NCBI RefSeq assembly: GCF_001509585.1
Contig: NZ_LNCI01000004.1
Coordinates: 1-64,000, forward strand
Source: Tropicimonas marinistellae
Lineage (GTDB): Bacteria > Pseudomonadota > Alphaproteobacteria > Rhodobacterales > Rhodobacteraceae
Length of the DNA stretch: 64,000 bases
Direction of reading: 5' to 3'
Shown here piece by piece: positions 35,209-44,486 of this stretch (positions are counted from its first letter, which is position 1; the number at the start of each line of letters is the position of its first letter). The notes beneath the pieces were generated by a model. It made no database searches and had not been told where the DNA came from. It worked only from the letters and a program-made list of their open reading frames with translations. The position numbers and the translations under genes are program-made.

Positions 35209-36780
35209 ATGAAAACACCACGTTTCGCTTTTTCAACCGCAATTGCAGGCTTGTTCTGCCTTGGAACGACGGCAATCGCCGAAGAAATCCGCCTGCAGGA
35301 CATTCAGAGTGACGACGACTTCGCGGCGGCGATGCCGCTGACAGGAACGGTCGAGACCTTTTTCGGGGATTTCGAGCTGGAGCACAGCTTTCCCACCGAG
35401 GAGACAGCCGCGCGCATTTATGAACTGATCGACCATCAGCGCGCCGCACAGCTCTACCTCTGGGCGTTGCCGATCGTGGCACAGGAACGGCTTGCCCAGA
35501 ACTACTTCAACAATTTCGACTTCGAGTACGGCGATTTCGTGAGGATCGAGTCATTCAACGAGCGTCGCGGGTACCTTACCGCGAACGAAACCACGAATTA
35601 TGCCCTGGGTCTGCTCAACACCAGCGGTGCCGCCACCGTACTCGACGTCCCGCCGGGCATCGTCATCGGCATGGTCATCGACATGTGGCAGGAATCCCCA
35701 ACCGACATTGGCATCTTTGGGCCGTTCGAGGGCAAGGGCGGCAAGCACGTCATCGTCGGGCCCAACACGCCGCAGAACATGCGGCCCGACCAGAAGAAAC
35801 TTGGCGATGATTTCCAGGTCCACGAGATCGGAACGGATCGGGCCGTCGTTCTGGCGCGTGTGGCCGGGGCGGATGTCGAAACCGTTCAGTCGACGTGGAA
35901 CCAGATCCAGATGTATCGCTACGGGGACGAGCCGAGCACCACAGTTCATCCGGGCCAGGACATGTTCCTGCCGACGATCCAGCCGCGTGGCCTGGCGTTC
36001 TGGAAGGTGCTACACGCCGCGATCAACAACGAGAACCTCGCCGAACGCGACCGCCTTTTCATGTATTGGCTGCGCACTCTCGGCATCGAGCGTGGCAAGC
36101 CATTTGAGCCCAATGAACAGCAGACCAATGCCCTGCTGGACGGTTCGAAGGTCGGAGAGATGATGGCGAAATCGTTCGTCTTCAGCGAACGGTTGCCCGG
36201 CGTGCTACGGGAGTATGATTGGCGCTATGTGCTCGGCGGCGCATGGGGCGATGGTATGAAATATGATCAGAGTACCCAGAACTTTGATATCTTCGATCCC
36301 CGTGCGCGCTACACCTATGAGGCGCAACTCACATCTCCATCCATGACGGTTCCCCGCCCGGGCAAGGCGCAAGGCTATGTCGCAAAATTCGAGGATTCGG
36401 ACGGAGAGCGGCTCAAGGGTGAAGAGCGGTACGTGATGAAGTTCGATCGTGAACCGAAGACCGACCTATTCTGGTCACTGACGATCTACGATCCGGACAC
36501 GCGCGTTCTTCTGGACAATCGCGGTCTGGAATCAGGCGATGACGTGACCATCGACAGTCTCGAACACAAGCCGAAGATGAACGATGACGGTTCCTTCGTG
36601 GTGATGCTCGGGCCTGATGCCGCCCCGGAAGGCTGGGAAAGCAACTATGTCCGCACCCTGCCGGGCCGGGGCTGGTTTCCTTATATCCGCGCCTATGGGG
36701 CGCATGCCGAGTTCTATGATGGCACGTTCCAGCTTCCGAATATCCATCGGGTGGAAACCTTCGACGAGTGGACCAAGTAG
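35209..36780 (+). CDS. exported DUF1254/DUF1214 protein
   Basis: A 523-residue periplasmic protein with signal peptide (to AIAEE, residue 26). The DUF1254 domain occupies about 60-220 (RIYELIDHQRAAQLYLWALP, NETTNYALGLLNTSG, VLDVPPGIVIGMVID) and DUF1214 the C-terminal third (MKFDREPKTDLFWSLTIYDP, then LGPDAAPEGWESNYVRTLPG and WFPYIRAYG). No reaction is established for this pair of domains. It lies between two sulfatases in the same direction, which suggests a binding or accessory role in the same pathway. Confidence 0.9.
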   Translation: MKTPRFAFSTAIAGLFCLGTTAIAEEIRLQDIQSDDDFAAAMPLTGTVETFFGDFELEHSFPTEETAARIYELIDHQRAAQLYLWALPIVAQERLAQNYFNNFDFEYGDFVRIESFNERRGYLTANETTNYALGLLNTSGAATVLDVPPGIVIGMVIDMWQESPTDIGIFGPFEGKGGKHVIVGPNTPQNMRPDQKKLGDDFQVHEIGTDRAVVLARVAGADVETVQSTWNQIQMYRYGDEPSTTVHPGQDMFLPTIQPRGLAFWKVLHAAINNENLAERDRLFMYWLRTLGIERGKPFEPNEQQTNALLDGSKVGEMMAKSFVFSERLPGVLREYDWRYVLGGAWGDGMKYDQSTQNFDIFDPRARYTYEAQLTSPSMTVPRPGKAQGYVAKFEDSDGERLKGEERYVMKFDREPKTDLFWSLTIYDPDTRVLLDNRGLESGDDVTIDSLEHKPKMNDDGSFVVMLGPDAAPEGWESNYVRTLPGRGWFPYIRAYGAHAEFYDGTFQLPNIHRVETFDEWTK

Positions 36781-36793
36781 GTCCGACCGGCGT

Positions 36794-36820
36794 TGGGTGG
36801 CCGACGATGTGGGCCACCCA
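36794..36820 (+). other. intergenic hairpin after the DUF1254 gene
   Basis: TGGGTGGCC pairs perfectly with GGCCACCCA across a nine-base loop, 13 bases after the DUF1254 stop. No T-run follows, so it is more likely an mRNA-processing or stabilising hairpin than a terminator. Confidence 0.6.
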
Positions 36821-36865
36821 GATCGCCCAGCCGCTTTGTGCCCCCCAAACGCGAAAGGAGATCAG

Positions 36866-38326
36866 ATGAGAGCCAGGTTTCGAACGCTTGCAACTGTCGC
36901 GTTTGCACTGTTGGCGCCTGCCGTTCAGGCTCAGGACCGGCCCAATGTCGTGCTCATGCTGGCCGACAATCTCGGCTTCGGCGATCTCAGCACCTATAAC
37001 AGCGGCACGCGGGGTGGGATGGTCACGCCCAATATCGACCAACTTGCAACCGAAGGGCTGAAGCTCACGCAATTTCTCGTGGAACCGGGCTGCACGCCGT
37101 CGCGTGCGGCTTTGCAGACCGGGCAGTATTCCATCCGCAACAGCATGTCGCTTGTCATCACGCCGGGTGCGGGCGGCGGACTACAGGACGATGATGTCAC
37201 GCTGGGCGAGCTGTTCAAATCGGTCGGCTACAACACGACCTATGTCGGCAAGTGGCACCTTGGCCCTGAACCAGTCAGCCAGCCGCAGAACCAGGGTTTC
37301 GACCAGTGGCTTGTCGGCTTCAAGGGCACCAGCGACTCCTCGGTCTACAGCACGAACGTCAAAGCGCTTGGCATGTCGGATGAGGCGGCCGAGGCTTTTG
37401 GAGCAAGGATTATCGAAGCGCGCGGCCCCGGCGAGCCTTCCTATGTGCGGCCCTATGATTTCGACTACCGCAAGCAGATTGAGGCCGACATTGCCGCAGT
37501 CGCCTCAGCCTATATCGCCGAACTGGCGCAGAGGGATGACCCCTTCTTCCTCATGATCGGCTGGACCCGACCGCATTTTCCGAATGACACTTCGGCGGAA
37601 TTCGTTGGTAGCTCTGGCGCCGGGAAGTACGGAGATTCCGTCGTCGAGTTGGATCACCGAACGGGCGAGGTGCTCGGTGCAATCGAGAGGGCGGGCATCC
37701 GGGACAATACCATCGTCATCTGGATCTCCGACAATGGCGCGACAGTGACCGCGACCACTGTCGACGAGGTGCATCAGGGCGACAACGGGCCGTTTCGCGG
37801 CGAGTTGGGTGACGCCTATGAAGGCTCTATCCGGACCGCCGGCATGATCCGCTGGCCAGAGGCTATCACACCGCGCGATTCGAACGAGATGTTCGCCATC
37901 CACGATTTCTTTCCAACGCTTGCGAAACTGATCGGCGCCGATTTGCCCGATGACCGGCCAATCGACGGCGTAGATCAGAGCGCGTTCCTGCTGGGGCAAT
38001 CCGAAACCTCTGCACGCGACAGCCTGATCACCTTTATTGGAGACCGGATCGTTGCGGTCCGCTGGAAGCAATTCCGGATGTACCCGGTCGAGATCACGAC
38101 GTCGAACACGAACCCGGCCGAGGGCGGATACATGGGGATGATGCTGGAGACGGCTGGCTTCCCGCAGATCTACAATATCGAGTCCGATCCAAAGGAGCGG
38201 GTAAACCTCGCCCACGCCGGCGCCGGCTGGACGCTGCCTGCCTACATGCAATCGATCGCAACCTATCTCACGACGCTGGAGGAGTACCCCAATCCCCCTG
38301 CGCCGAACATGACCGACTTCCGATAG
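36866..38326 (+). CDS. periplasmic sulfatase 3 (formylglycine type)
   Basis: A 486-residue sulfatase with a signal peptide (cleavage near AQ at 23), metal motif MLADNLGFGDLS, formylglycine motif EPGCTPSRAAL (Cys76), YVGKWHLGPEP and WISDNGATV. The first metal pair reads DN (34-35) rather than DD; Asn occurs in some active sulfatases, so activity is still likely. GAAAGGAG precedes the ATG. Lies 85 bases after the DUF1254 gene and 72 before DUF3604 copy 2, all on the plus strand. Confidence 0.92.
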   Translation: MRARFRTLATVAFALLAPAVQAQDRPNVVLMLADNLGFGDLSTYNSGTRGGMVTPNIDQLATEGLKLTQFLVEPGCTPSRAALQTGQYSIRNSMSLVITPGAGGGLQDDDVTLGELFKSVGYNTTYVGKWHLGPEPVSQPQNQGFDQWLVGFKGTSDSSVYSTNVKALGMSDEAAEAFGARIIEARGPGEPSYVRPYDFDYRKQIEADIAAVASAYIAELAQRDDPFFLMIGWTRPHFPNDTSAEFVGSSGAGKYGDSVVELDHRTGEVLGAIERAGIRDNTIVIWISDNGATVTATTVDEVHQGDNGPFRGELGDAYEGSIRTAGMIRWPEAITPRDSNEMFAIHDFFPTLAKLIGADLPDDRPIDGVDQSAFLLGQSETSARDSLITFIGDRIVAVRWKQFRMYPVEITTSNTNPAEGGYMGMMLETAGFPQIYNIESDPKERVNLAHAGAGWTLPAYMQSIATYLTTLEEYPNPPAPNMTDFR

Positions 38327-38398
38327 CATATTGCGTCACGCCCTGCGGGCGCTGATCCGACAAAGTGCCACTCGCAAGTCCTTTACACGGAGGAAAAA

Positions 38399-40300
38399 AT
38401 GAAAGGGCTAAACTCGAGAGTATTGGCGCTTGTTGCTGCAACCGGCTTCGGCACAGTTACTGCTGCGCAGGATGTCCTGCCATCTGTGGAAGACGTGGCC
38501 GTGCCCAAGGCCGAGTATTCACCTTACGCGGACGATCACTTCCCAAATCGCGTTCTGTTCGGAGACACTCACCTGCATTCGTCCTGGTCCACGGACTCCG
38601 GATTGGCAGGCGGCACGCTCGATCAGGATGCCGGCTACAGGGTGTCACGCGGCGAAGAAGTGACCAGTCACCTCGGCTGGAGGGTCAAGCTCATCCGCCC
38701 CCTGGATTTCATCGTCATGGCCGACCATGCCGAGAACCTCGGCGTTGCGGATTTCATCCGCCGGTCCGATCCGCTGATCCTTGCCAATGAGACCGGCAAG
38801 AGATGGCACGACATGGTCAAGGCGGGGAACGGGCATGAAGCTTTCCTCGAATGGCTGCGCGCGAATGACACCGACCTAATCGATGAGCCGAAAATCCTCT
38901 CCTCGGCTTGGGATGGCGCGACGAGCAATGCCGACAAGTATTACCAGCCCGGCACCTTTACCACTTTCCACGGCTTCGAATGGACGTCTCACCCCGGTGG
39001 CAACAACATGCACCGGGTGGTCATCTTCCGTGATGGCAAGGACCGTACATCGCAGGTTCTGCCGTTTTCGCAGTACGATTCCACGAACCCCGAAGACCTT
39101 TGGGATTACATGGCCGACTACGAGGAAAGGACCGGCGGACAGGTTCTGGCAATTCCGCATAACGGGAACCTCTCCAACGGGTTGATGTTCGCACTGGAAA
39201 CGCTGGACGGGCCACAATTGTCGGGCGAGGCCATTGACGCGGATTACGCGGCCAAGCGGATCCGCTGGGAGCCCCTGGCCGAAGTCACCCAGCAGAAGGG
39301 GGACGGCGAAGCGCACCCGCTTCTGTCGCCCGACGACGCTTTCGCCGATTTCGAAACGCTCGATGCGGGCAATCTGAATGGCCAGCAGGCGAAGACACCG
39401 GAGATGCTGCCGCGCGAGTATGCCCGCGAAGCGCTCAAGGTAGGCTTGAGCGTGGAATCGGAACTGGGCGTGAATCCGTTTAAGTTCGGGATGATCGGCT
39501 CATCCGACAACCACACAGCGCTTCCGACTACGCGCGAGGAAAGCAACTTTTCCAAGGCTTCGTTCGTCGAACCGTCACCGGACCGGGCCCAGCACGCGCT
39601 CATCGATGCGCCCGATCCGGCGCTGTCGGTGATGGAGGCCGACGTGGGTGCTTCCGGCCTTGCCGCGGTCTGGGCGCGCGAAAACACCCGGGAATCGATC
39701 TGGGATGCTATGGCGGGCAAGGAGACATACGCGACCACCGGAACGCGGCTGTTGGTCCGCCTGTTCGCCGGGTGGGATTTCAAGGCGGATGAAGTGGTGC
39801 GCCCTGATTTTGCACGAAACGGATATGCCCGCGGTGTACCGATGGGCGGAGACCTCAAAAACGCTCCGGACGGCGGCGCACCGACGCTGATGATCCGCGC
39901 TCTGCGCGATCCGGACGGGGCAAACCTCGATCGTGTCCAGATCGTAAAGGGCTGGCTCGATGACGATGGCAACACGCATGAAAAGATCTTCGACGTGGCC
40001 TGCGGTGAGCGGGCCATCGTCGACGATGCCTGCGATGGCGATGTCGGCAACACGGTTGACGTTGCGGATGCCTCATACACCAACACGATTGGTGAACCGC
40101 TTCTGACAGCGCATTGGATCGATCCAGAATTCGATCCGAAGCAAAAGGCATTTTATTACGTCCGCGTCATCGAGATCCCGACCCCACGGTGGACGGCCTA
40201 TGACGCCAAGTTCTTCGGCGTCGAGATGCCGGAAGGCACTGCCATGCAACTGCAAGATCGGGCCTATACCTCTCCGGTCTGGTACACGCCCGAAGACTAA
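38399..40300 (+). CDS. DUF3604 exported PHP-like metal hydrolase, copy 2
   Basis: A 633-residue secreted protein with signal peptide (to TAAQD, residue 25). Motifs: LFGDTHLHSSWSTDSG (HxH 58-60), IVMADHAENLG (D109, H110), PHNGNLSNG and MIGSSDNHTALPTTREE (DxH). It ends with the shared MQLQDRAYTSPVWYTPED. GGAGG lies six bases before the ATG, a strong ribosome-binding site. It is closer to copy 3 (57905) than to copy 1 in the metal-site loop (NRVLFGDTHLH in both). Probable substrate link to sulfatases 2 and 3, which lie upstream. Confidence 0.88.
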   Translation: MKGLNSRVLALVAATGFGTVTAAQDVLPSVEDVAVPKAEYSPYADDHFPNRVLFGDTHLHSSWSTDSGLAGGTLDQDAGYRVSRGEEVTSHLGWRVKLIRPLDFIVMADHAENLGVADFIRRSDPLILANETGKRWHDMVKAGNGHEAFLEWLRANDTDLIDEPKILSSAWDGATSNADKYYQPGTFTTFHGFEWTSHPGGNNMHRVVIFRDGKDRTSQVLPFSQYDSTNPEDLWDYMADYEERTGGQVLAIPHNGNLSNGLMFALETLDGPQLSGEAIDADYAAKRIRWEPLAEVTQQKGDGEAHPLLSPDDAFADFETLDAGNLNGQQAKTPEMLPREYAREALKVGLSVESELGVNPFKFGMIGSSDNHTALPTTREESNFSKASFVEPSPDRAQHALIDAPDPALSVMEADVGASGLAAVWARENTRESIWDAMAGKETYATTGTRLLVRLFAGWDFKADEVVRPDFARNGYARGVPMGGDLKNAPDGGAPTLMIRALRDPDGANLDRVQIVKGWLDDDGNTHEKIFDVACGERAIVDDACDGDVGNTVDVADASYTNTIGEPLLTAHWIDPEFDPKQKAFYYVRVIEIPTPRWTAYDAKFFGVEMPEGTAMQLQDRAYTSPVWYTPED

Positions 40301-40309
40301 GAAGTGGTC

Positions 40310-40341
40310 GGTTGCGGCGCGACACGACCCGTGCCGCAACC
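40310..40341 (+). other. intergenic hairpin after DUF3604 copy 2
   Basis: GGTTGCGGC pairs perfectly with GCCGCAACC across a 14-base loop, nine bases after the stop. A weak A/T-rich run follows on the plus strand, so partial termination is possible; it separates the DUF3604 gene from the small periplasmic protein gene. Confidence 0.6.
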
Positions 40342-40387
40342 ACAAATCCGACCAATCATGGTCAGCATTCAGTTAAGGGAGAAACAA

Positions 40388-40915
40388 ATGAAAAAGTTCA
40401 CACGCCTCGCTGCAACGGCAATCATCGGTATTGTGGCAAGTCACGCAGTATTTGCGTCCGACGAAGTGCTCCCGTCATCTGACTCGACGTTTCGGGCTTG
40501 GGGCGAGGAATCCGGATGGAACATCCTCGTCGATGAGGGGCGCAACTCTTGCCTCATTGAGAAGATGGACGAGAACGCCAATGTCATTCAGATGGGACTA
40601 ACCAAGGACCACGAGTTCGGCTATCTGGGCGTTTTCACCAAGAACGTCGACCTCGAGGGCAGGAAAGAACCCATCGTCATTTCCTTGGGTGACAACCTCT
40701 ACTCTGGTGAATCCCGTCAGAAAACGAAAAACCTCGCTGACGGGTACATGGGTGGGTATGTGCTGACCAACAATCCGAACTTCGTCGAAGATATAATGAA
40801 GCAGTACGAAATGGTCGTCTTTCCCGAGGATACGTATGCGTGGATCGTGAGCCTCGACGGAACGATGAAGGCGATCGAAGCTGCTCGTAAATGCAATTTG
40901 GAAGTTGGCGGCTGA
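40388..40915 (+). CDS. small periplasmic protein of unknown function
   Basis: A 175-residue exported protein with a clean signal peptide (MKKFTRLAATAIIGIVASHA, then VFAS). The mature part has two Cys (in NSCLIEK and RKCNLE) that could form a disulfide and an alternating strand pattern. It resembles periplasmic proteins that answer to envelope or invasion-associated locus B-type families only in general layout; I do not recognise it. The start follows AAGGGAGAAACAA. Last plus-strand gene of the hydrolase run. Confidence 0.72.
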   Translation: MKKFTRLAATAIIGIVASHAVFASDEVLPSSDSTFRAWGEESGWNILVDEGRNSCLIEKMDENANVIQMGLTKDHEFGYLGVFTKNVDLEGRKEPIVISLGDNLYSGESRQKTKNLADGYMGGYVLTNNPNFVEDIMKQYEMVVFPEDTYAWIVSLDGTMKAIEAARKCNLEVGG

Positions 40916-41464
40916 TCTCGAAACGGCGACTTTGTCGTATCCTCAAGACGAGGGTACGACCCATTTGTTGTAGAGGGGAGCTTGCGGCGGCTTTGTGGTA
41001 CCACTCGTCCCGCGAGTGCACTGCCCTTTTCCCTGCGGGGTCATTCGTTACAGTCGATTGCAGCCGTTCCGCGGCTGAGAACCGGTGCATGAGAACGTTG
41101 CGAGTGTGGATTTCGCCGGGTTGCCTGTCGGGTCTCCGGCCATGATTTTCTCGCCGAATGTCTTGAGACTTCCCATCCTCACCTCAACGCGACTTCGGAC
41201 GTGATACCCGCTCTATTGCTACCGGAGTGGTCTGCCGAAGCGCTGCGAGACTTGCCGGATTCAGTTTCGAGCTTTGGCGGCAAGTTCATCCTCCTTCCAC
41301 AATCGTCCTTTCGTGCGTACTGGAATGTTCCGCCTATGCGTTTCGCGCGATGATGGCTGGGTGGTATCTGCGCGTGTCTCACGCCGTCTTGGAAGAAGCG
41401 ATCCGACTGTCGGTCAAGCCCACCTGCCTCCCCGTCACCTCGACGCAACCTGAGCGGCGCGGTC
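40916..41464. other. intergenic region between convergent genes, no gene found
   Basis: About 550 bases between the small periplasmic protein and the convergent phosphatase gene. Short frames on both strands lack ribosome-binding sites and family resemblance. I see no clear terminator hairpin. Confidence 0.45.
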
Positions 41465-43159
41465 TCATTGCCCCAGAACCTCGAGCAGAACGTCTCCCGC
41501 GGCTCCAGAAGGAGGCCGGGTCTCGGCCACGGCAGATAGGGTCATAGCCACGTCGACGGTGTGAACCCGCCGCGCGACTTGTCGGGGCTTCACCCCGTGC
41601 CCCGCAAACATGATCGGAACGAAGGTGTCATACCGCCAGGGCGACCCATGGGTCACGGTCACGGACAACCCGTCCATGTCGTTGATGAACCACTCCGGCT
41701 GGAAGACGAGGTAGATGTCTCCCGAACGGTCAGGGTGGTAGTTGTTCAGCACCGCTCGCGTCAGTGCGTTGTCGGGCAAGGAACCTTCTCGCAGACGCGC
41801 GCTTGGCACTGCATAGGCCACACCCTCGAAGGAAACGAGTTCGTCGGCAATTGCGGTTTCCAGCGCAACCCGGTCGAGTTCGGGATTGTTTCGAACCGCG
41901 TCGCTCAGGTTCAGGTAAGGGTGGTCGTAACCCACGAACAGATCACCACTCAGCCCGAAACGTTCCTTGATCCGCTGCACGGCCGCAGCCGTGTTCCACT
42001 GGTCCGGCGTCACATACCCACCCGGCATACCGAGCGCGCGTAGGTGGCCGGGCGCATCGGGCGCCCCGTGATCGGAAGATAGCACGACAAGCGTGTGCTC
42101 CAGGCCGACTTCCGCATCAACGAAGCTGAGCAGGTCGGCCAGGGTTCGGTCGAGGTGAAGAAGGTTGTCCTCCGCCTCCAGGCTCGACGGTCCGAAGAAA
42201 TGCCCAATGTAGTCGGTTACGGAGAAACTGACGGCGAGGAAGTCGGTCACGTCGTCATCCCCAAGCCCCTCGGCGTCAATGAGGGTCTTGGCGAAATCCG
42301 CCGTCATCTGGTCGCCGAACGGGCTGAGTGTCAGGAAGGTCGTGAAATACCGACCGTCCGCCGCGCCCATCGGGTGCGGAAAGGTACTCCCGAAGCCAGC
42401 AAAATCCGGCTTGTAGCCCTGGTCGTTGTCATTGCCGAAGAGATAGGTCTCGACCGGGTTCAACAGCTCCCAGGACTGGCCGGCATAGCTGAAGGGAAGC
42501 CGCCTAGCGTTCCATTCGTCGACCCATGAAGGATAGGCATCGTAGTAGTAGTTGCTGGTTACGAACTCGCCGGCGGACTTGGAGAACCAGAAGGCCTTCC
42601 CGGCATGTCCTGCCATGGCGACAGCCCCCCGGTCCTTGATCGACACCCCGAAGACCTTGGCGGCTCCCGCGGTATTGACCGCCAACTCGTCACCGAATGT
42701 CGAAGTCAGGATCGCGCGCGGGGAGCGTCCGTCCGTCTTTGCCGCTCTCTGGGTCGGGTCGATCTCTGTTTCGTCGTCCACATCTGCGCCACTGGTGAGG
42801 ATAGAGAAGTCAGGGTCCTCGATGTTGTAGACAGTCCGACCACTCGACCGGTCGTACCAGAGATTGCCGACCATTCCGTGCGCCGCCGGATTGGCGCCGG
42901 TTGCGAGCGTCGTGTGCCCAACGATGGTCTCTGTGTTCGCGTGCGTATGGTGCGCGTTCGTGTAGTGGATCCCCGCTTCCATCAGGTAACGGAAACCGCC
43001 TTCTCCAAACTGGCTCCGGTGCCGGGCGGGCATGTCACCGCGCAACTGGTCCACGGTGATCTGGAGGATCAAACGGGGTTTCTCCTGAGCAAAACCAGCA
43101 ACGGGAACCAGGCTCATTGCAATGAGAACCAGCGCTCCGGTTCTGGTCAGACCTGCCAA
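41465..43159 (-). CDS. PafA-like alkaline phosphatase-superfamily hydrolase
   Basis: A 564-residue secreted phosphatase/phosphodiesterase of the alkaline phosphatase superfamily. Signal peptide to FAQEK (residue 24). ITVDQLRGDM carries the first metal Asp; THANTETIVGHTTLATG holds the expected Thr nucleophile (T78) before GH, as in PafA and NPP enzymes; DYIGHFFGPSS and LSSDHGAPDAP supply the remaining metal ligands. Starts with TTG after GAGGGGGAA at six-base spacing. It is on the opposite strand to the sulfatases but belongs to the same superfamily, and would fit release of phosphate from a substrate also bearing sulfate (inference). Confidence 0.88.
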   Translation of the reverse strand: MAGLTRTGALVLIAMSLVPVAGFAQEKPRLILQITVDQLRGDMPARHRSQFGEGGFRYLMEAGIHYTNAHHTHANTETIVGHTTLATGANPAAHGMVGNLWYDRSSGRTVYNIEDPDFSILTSGADVDDETEIDPTQRAAKTDGRSPRAILTSTFGDELAVNTAGAAKVFGVSIKDRGAVAMAGHAGKAFWFSKSAGEFVTSNYYYDAYPSWVDEWNARRLPFSYAGQSWELLNPVETYLFGNDNDQGYKPDFAGFGSTFPHPMGAADGRYFTTFLTLSPFGDQMTADFAKTLIDAEGLGDDDVTDFLAVSFSVTDYIGHFFGPSSLEAEDNLLHLDRTLADLLSFVDAEVGLEHTLVVLSSDHGAPDAPGHLRALGMPGGYVTPDQWNTAAAVQRIKERFGLSGDLFVGYDHPYLNLSDAVRNNPELDRVALETAIADELVSFEGVAYAVPSARLREGSLPDNALTRAVLNNYHPDRSGDIYLVFQPEWFINDMDGLSVTVTHGSPWRYDTFVPIMFAGHGVKPRQVARRVHTVDVAMTLSAVAETRPPSGAAGDVLLEVLGQ

Positions 43160-43606
43160 ATCACTTCCCCCTCAAATCGAAACGTCGAGCACCAACCATG
43201 CAACGATCAATTGGACCCGGGCAAGACATCGGAGCGCAACCGTGTGACTAACGCCGATGCCTCCCCGTTTCGCGATGCTTCGCCAGACTCGGGGAACGAA
43301 CGGCCCGGGTCAGTCCCATCGCCGCGGCATATATGGGGATTGCAAGGTCATGTGGATACGGCTGTATCGTTCCGACCGGCTCTCAAGCACCGGACTTGCC
43401 AAAGCTACAGAATTGCGTCCGGCACCTTGATTGAGGCATGGGTGCCACGAAGTGCTGGCGTTGTATGACGTGTCACCTGAACGAAGGTTCCCGTTTCTCC
43501 AGCTGGAGGACTCGTCAAATGTTGACGTGGCGTTGATGTAAAACGCGACAATTACAACTTGATCGGCCGAAGCCGACTTCAAGTCTCGGATACTGTGTAG
43601 GACTTT

Positions 43607-43655
43607 TGGTTACGGGGGTAGGATTTGAACCTGCGACCTTCAGTTTATGGGTCAA
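43607..43655 (-). tRNA. 3' fragment of tRNA-fMet (attachment-site remnant)
   Basis: On the minus strand the bases read an anticodon stem and loop with CCATAA, then AAGGTCGCAGGTTCAAATCC (variable region, T stem and loop) and TACCCCCGTAACCA, the acceptor end with CCA. This matches the 3' two-thirds of bacterial initiator tRNA-Met. The D arm and 5' acceptor strand are absent, so it cannot be functional. It sits 83 bases beyond the terminase gene end of the integrase-bearing element, as expected of an attR left by tRNA integration. Confidence 0.75.
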
Positions 43656-43738
43656 CCAAAGCTTCGAAACCGTGTTGGTCCGGTTCAGAGATCGTTTGAC
43701 CCAGATCGTGCTTTCTTCGGCCCTCAAATCACCTATCA

Positions 43739-44344
43739 TCAATTGCCACGCCTGGGCGGCGGCAATGAGTCCATGTCGTCAGCGTCGCAAGCGGTCTGCT
43801 GCGTCATGATTGGCATCGACCCGGCGTGCGAGCAGATCGCATTCGCGAGTGCGCGAAGCCCTTTTGTATGTTCTTCCTCCGGGTCAGTTTCGTCGTAGTA
43901 ACCTTGGAGTTTTGCAATCTCGACGAGCGCCGCGCGTTTGTCCGAAAAGCGGATTCGATTGACGCAAACGACGTCTGCTTCCTCACCCTTTTTGGTGGGT
44001 ACAGTCCGTGTCACCACATCGACTGCGGCGATTGCCCCCGCAATGTCGTCATCGAGGTCGGCGACCGCTTTCAGCTTTCCGTCCGCTGTGAAGATCTTGC
44101 GGATGTCGGCGAAGCCGATCTTGGCCAGGCCCTGTAAAACCGCGTCCTGCGAAAGACGCAAACGCCGCGACCGCTCCGCCTGCGCCGCCGAAATGGCCGC
44201 CGAAATGTGAGGTTTTGTCATGTTTTCATAACCTATTTCTCTCGCGGTCTGCTGGCTATATCCGGCACGGATTGCTGCTTGCGTGGCGTTGAGATCCGTG
44301 AGGTATTCCTCGACGAACCTTCGTTGCTTGGGGGTGAGTTTCAT
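43739..44344 (-). CDS. terS: terminase small subunit (TerS)
   Basis: A 201-residue protein of the Terminase_2 family. The N-terminal DNA-binding part reads LTPKQRRFVEEYLTDLNATQ and AAIRAGYSQQTAREIGYENM, followed by the coiled oligomerisation segment (HISAAISAAQAERSRRLRLS) and KRAALVEIAKLQGYY. It recognises pac/cos DNA for packaging, working with a large subunit that is absent here. The start is the ATG following GAGGGC; the upstream open frame lacks similarity. It is the last gene of the element, next to the tRNA remnant. Confidence 0.9.
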   Translation of the reverse strand: MKLTPKQRRFVEEYLTDLNATQAAIRAGYSQQTAREIGYENMTKPHISAAISAAQAERSRRLRLSQDAVLQGLAKIGFADIRKIFTADGKLKAVADLDDDIAGAIAAVDVVTRTVPTKKGEEADVVCVNRIRFSDKRAALVEIAKLQGYYDETDPEEEHTKGLRALANAICSHAGSMPIMTQQTACDADDMDSLPPPRRGN

Positions 44345-44486
44345 GGTGCCCTCGTTGTTTGGTGAGTTCCGGTTGTTCTTCGTCGATCCGAGGTCGGGCG
44401 ACAGCGCGCGCAGGCCAAGACCTCGATGCCGTAAAGGGCTGTGCGGATAAGGGAGCGGGCATGCGCGACGGCGCGGATTGCGGGCA

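Noticed and set aside
33180-35303. 707-residue open frame on the minus strand opposite sulfatase 2
   Set aside because: Antisense shadow; no ribosome-binding site or domain, and the plus-strand sulfatase motifs account for the sequence.
43606-43809. Short frame with GVGFEPATF at its start
   Set aside because: Such strings are the translation of tRNA T-arm and acceptor sequence; the tRNA fragment explains it.
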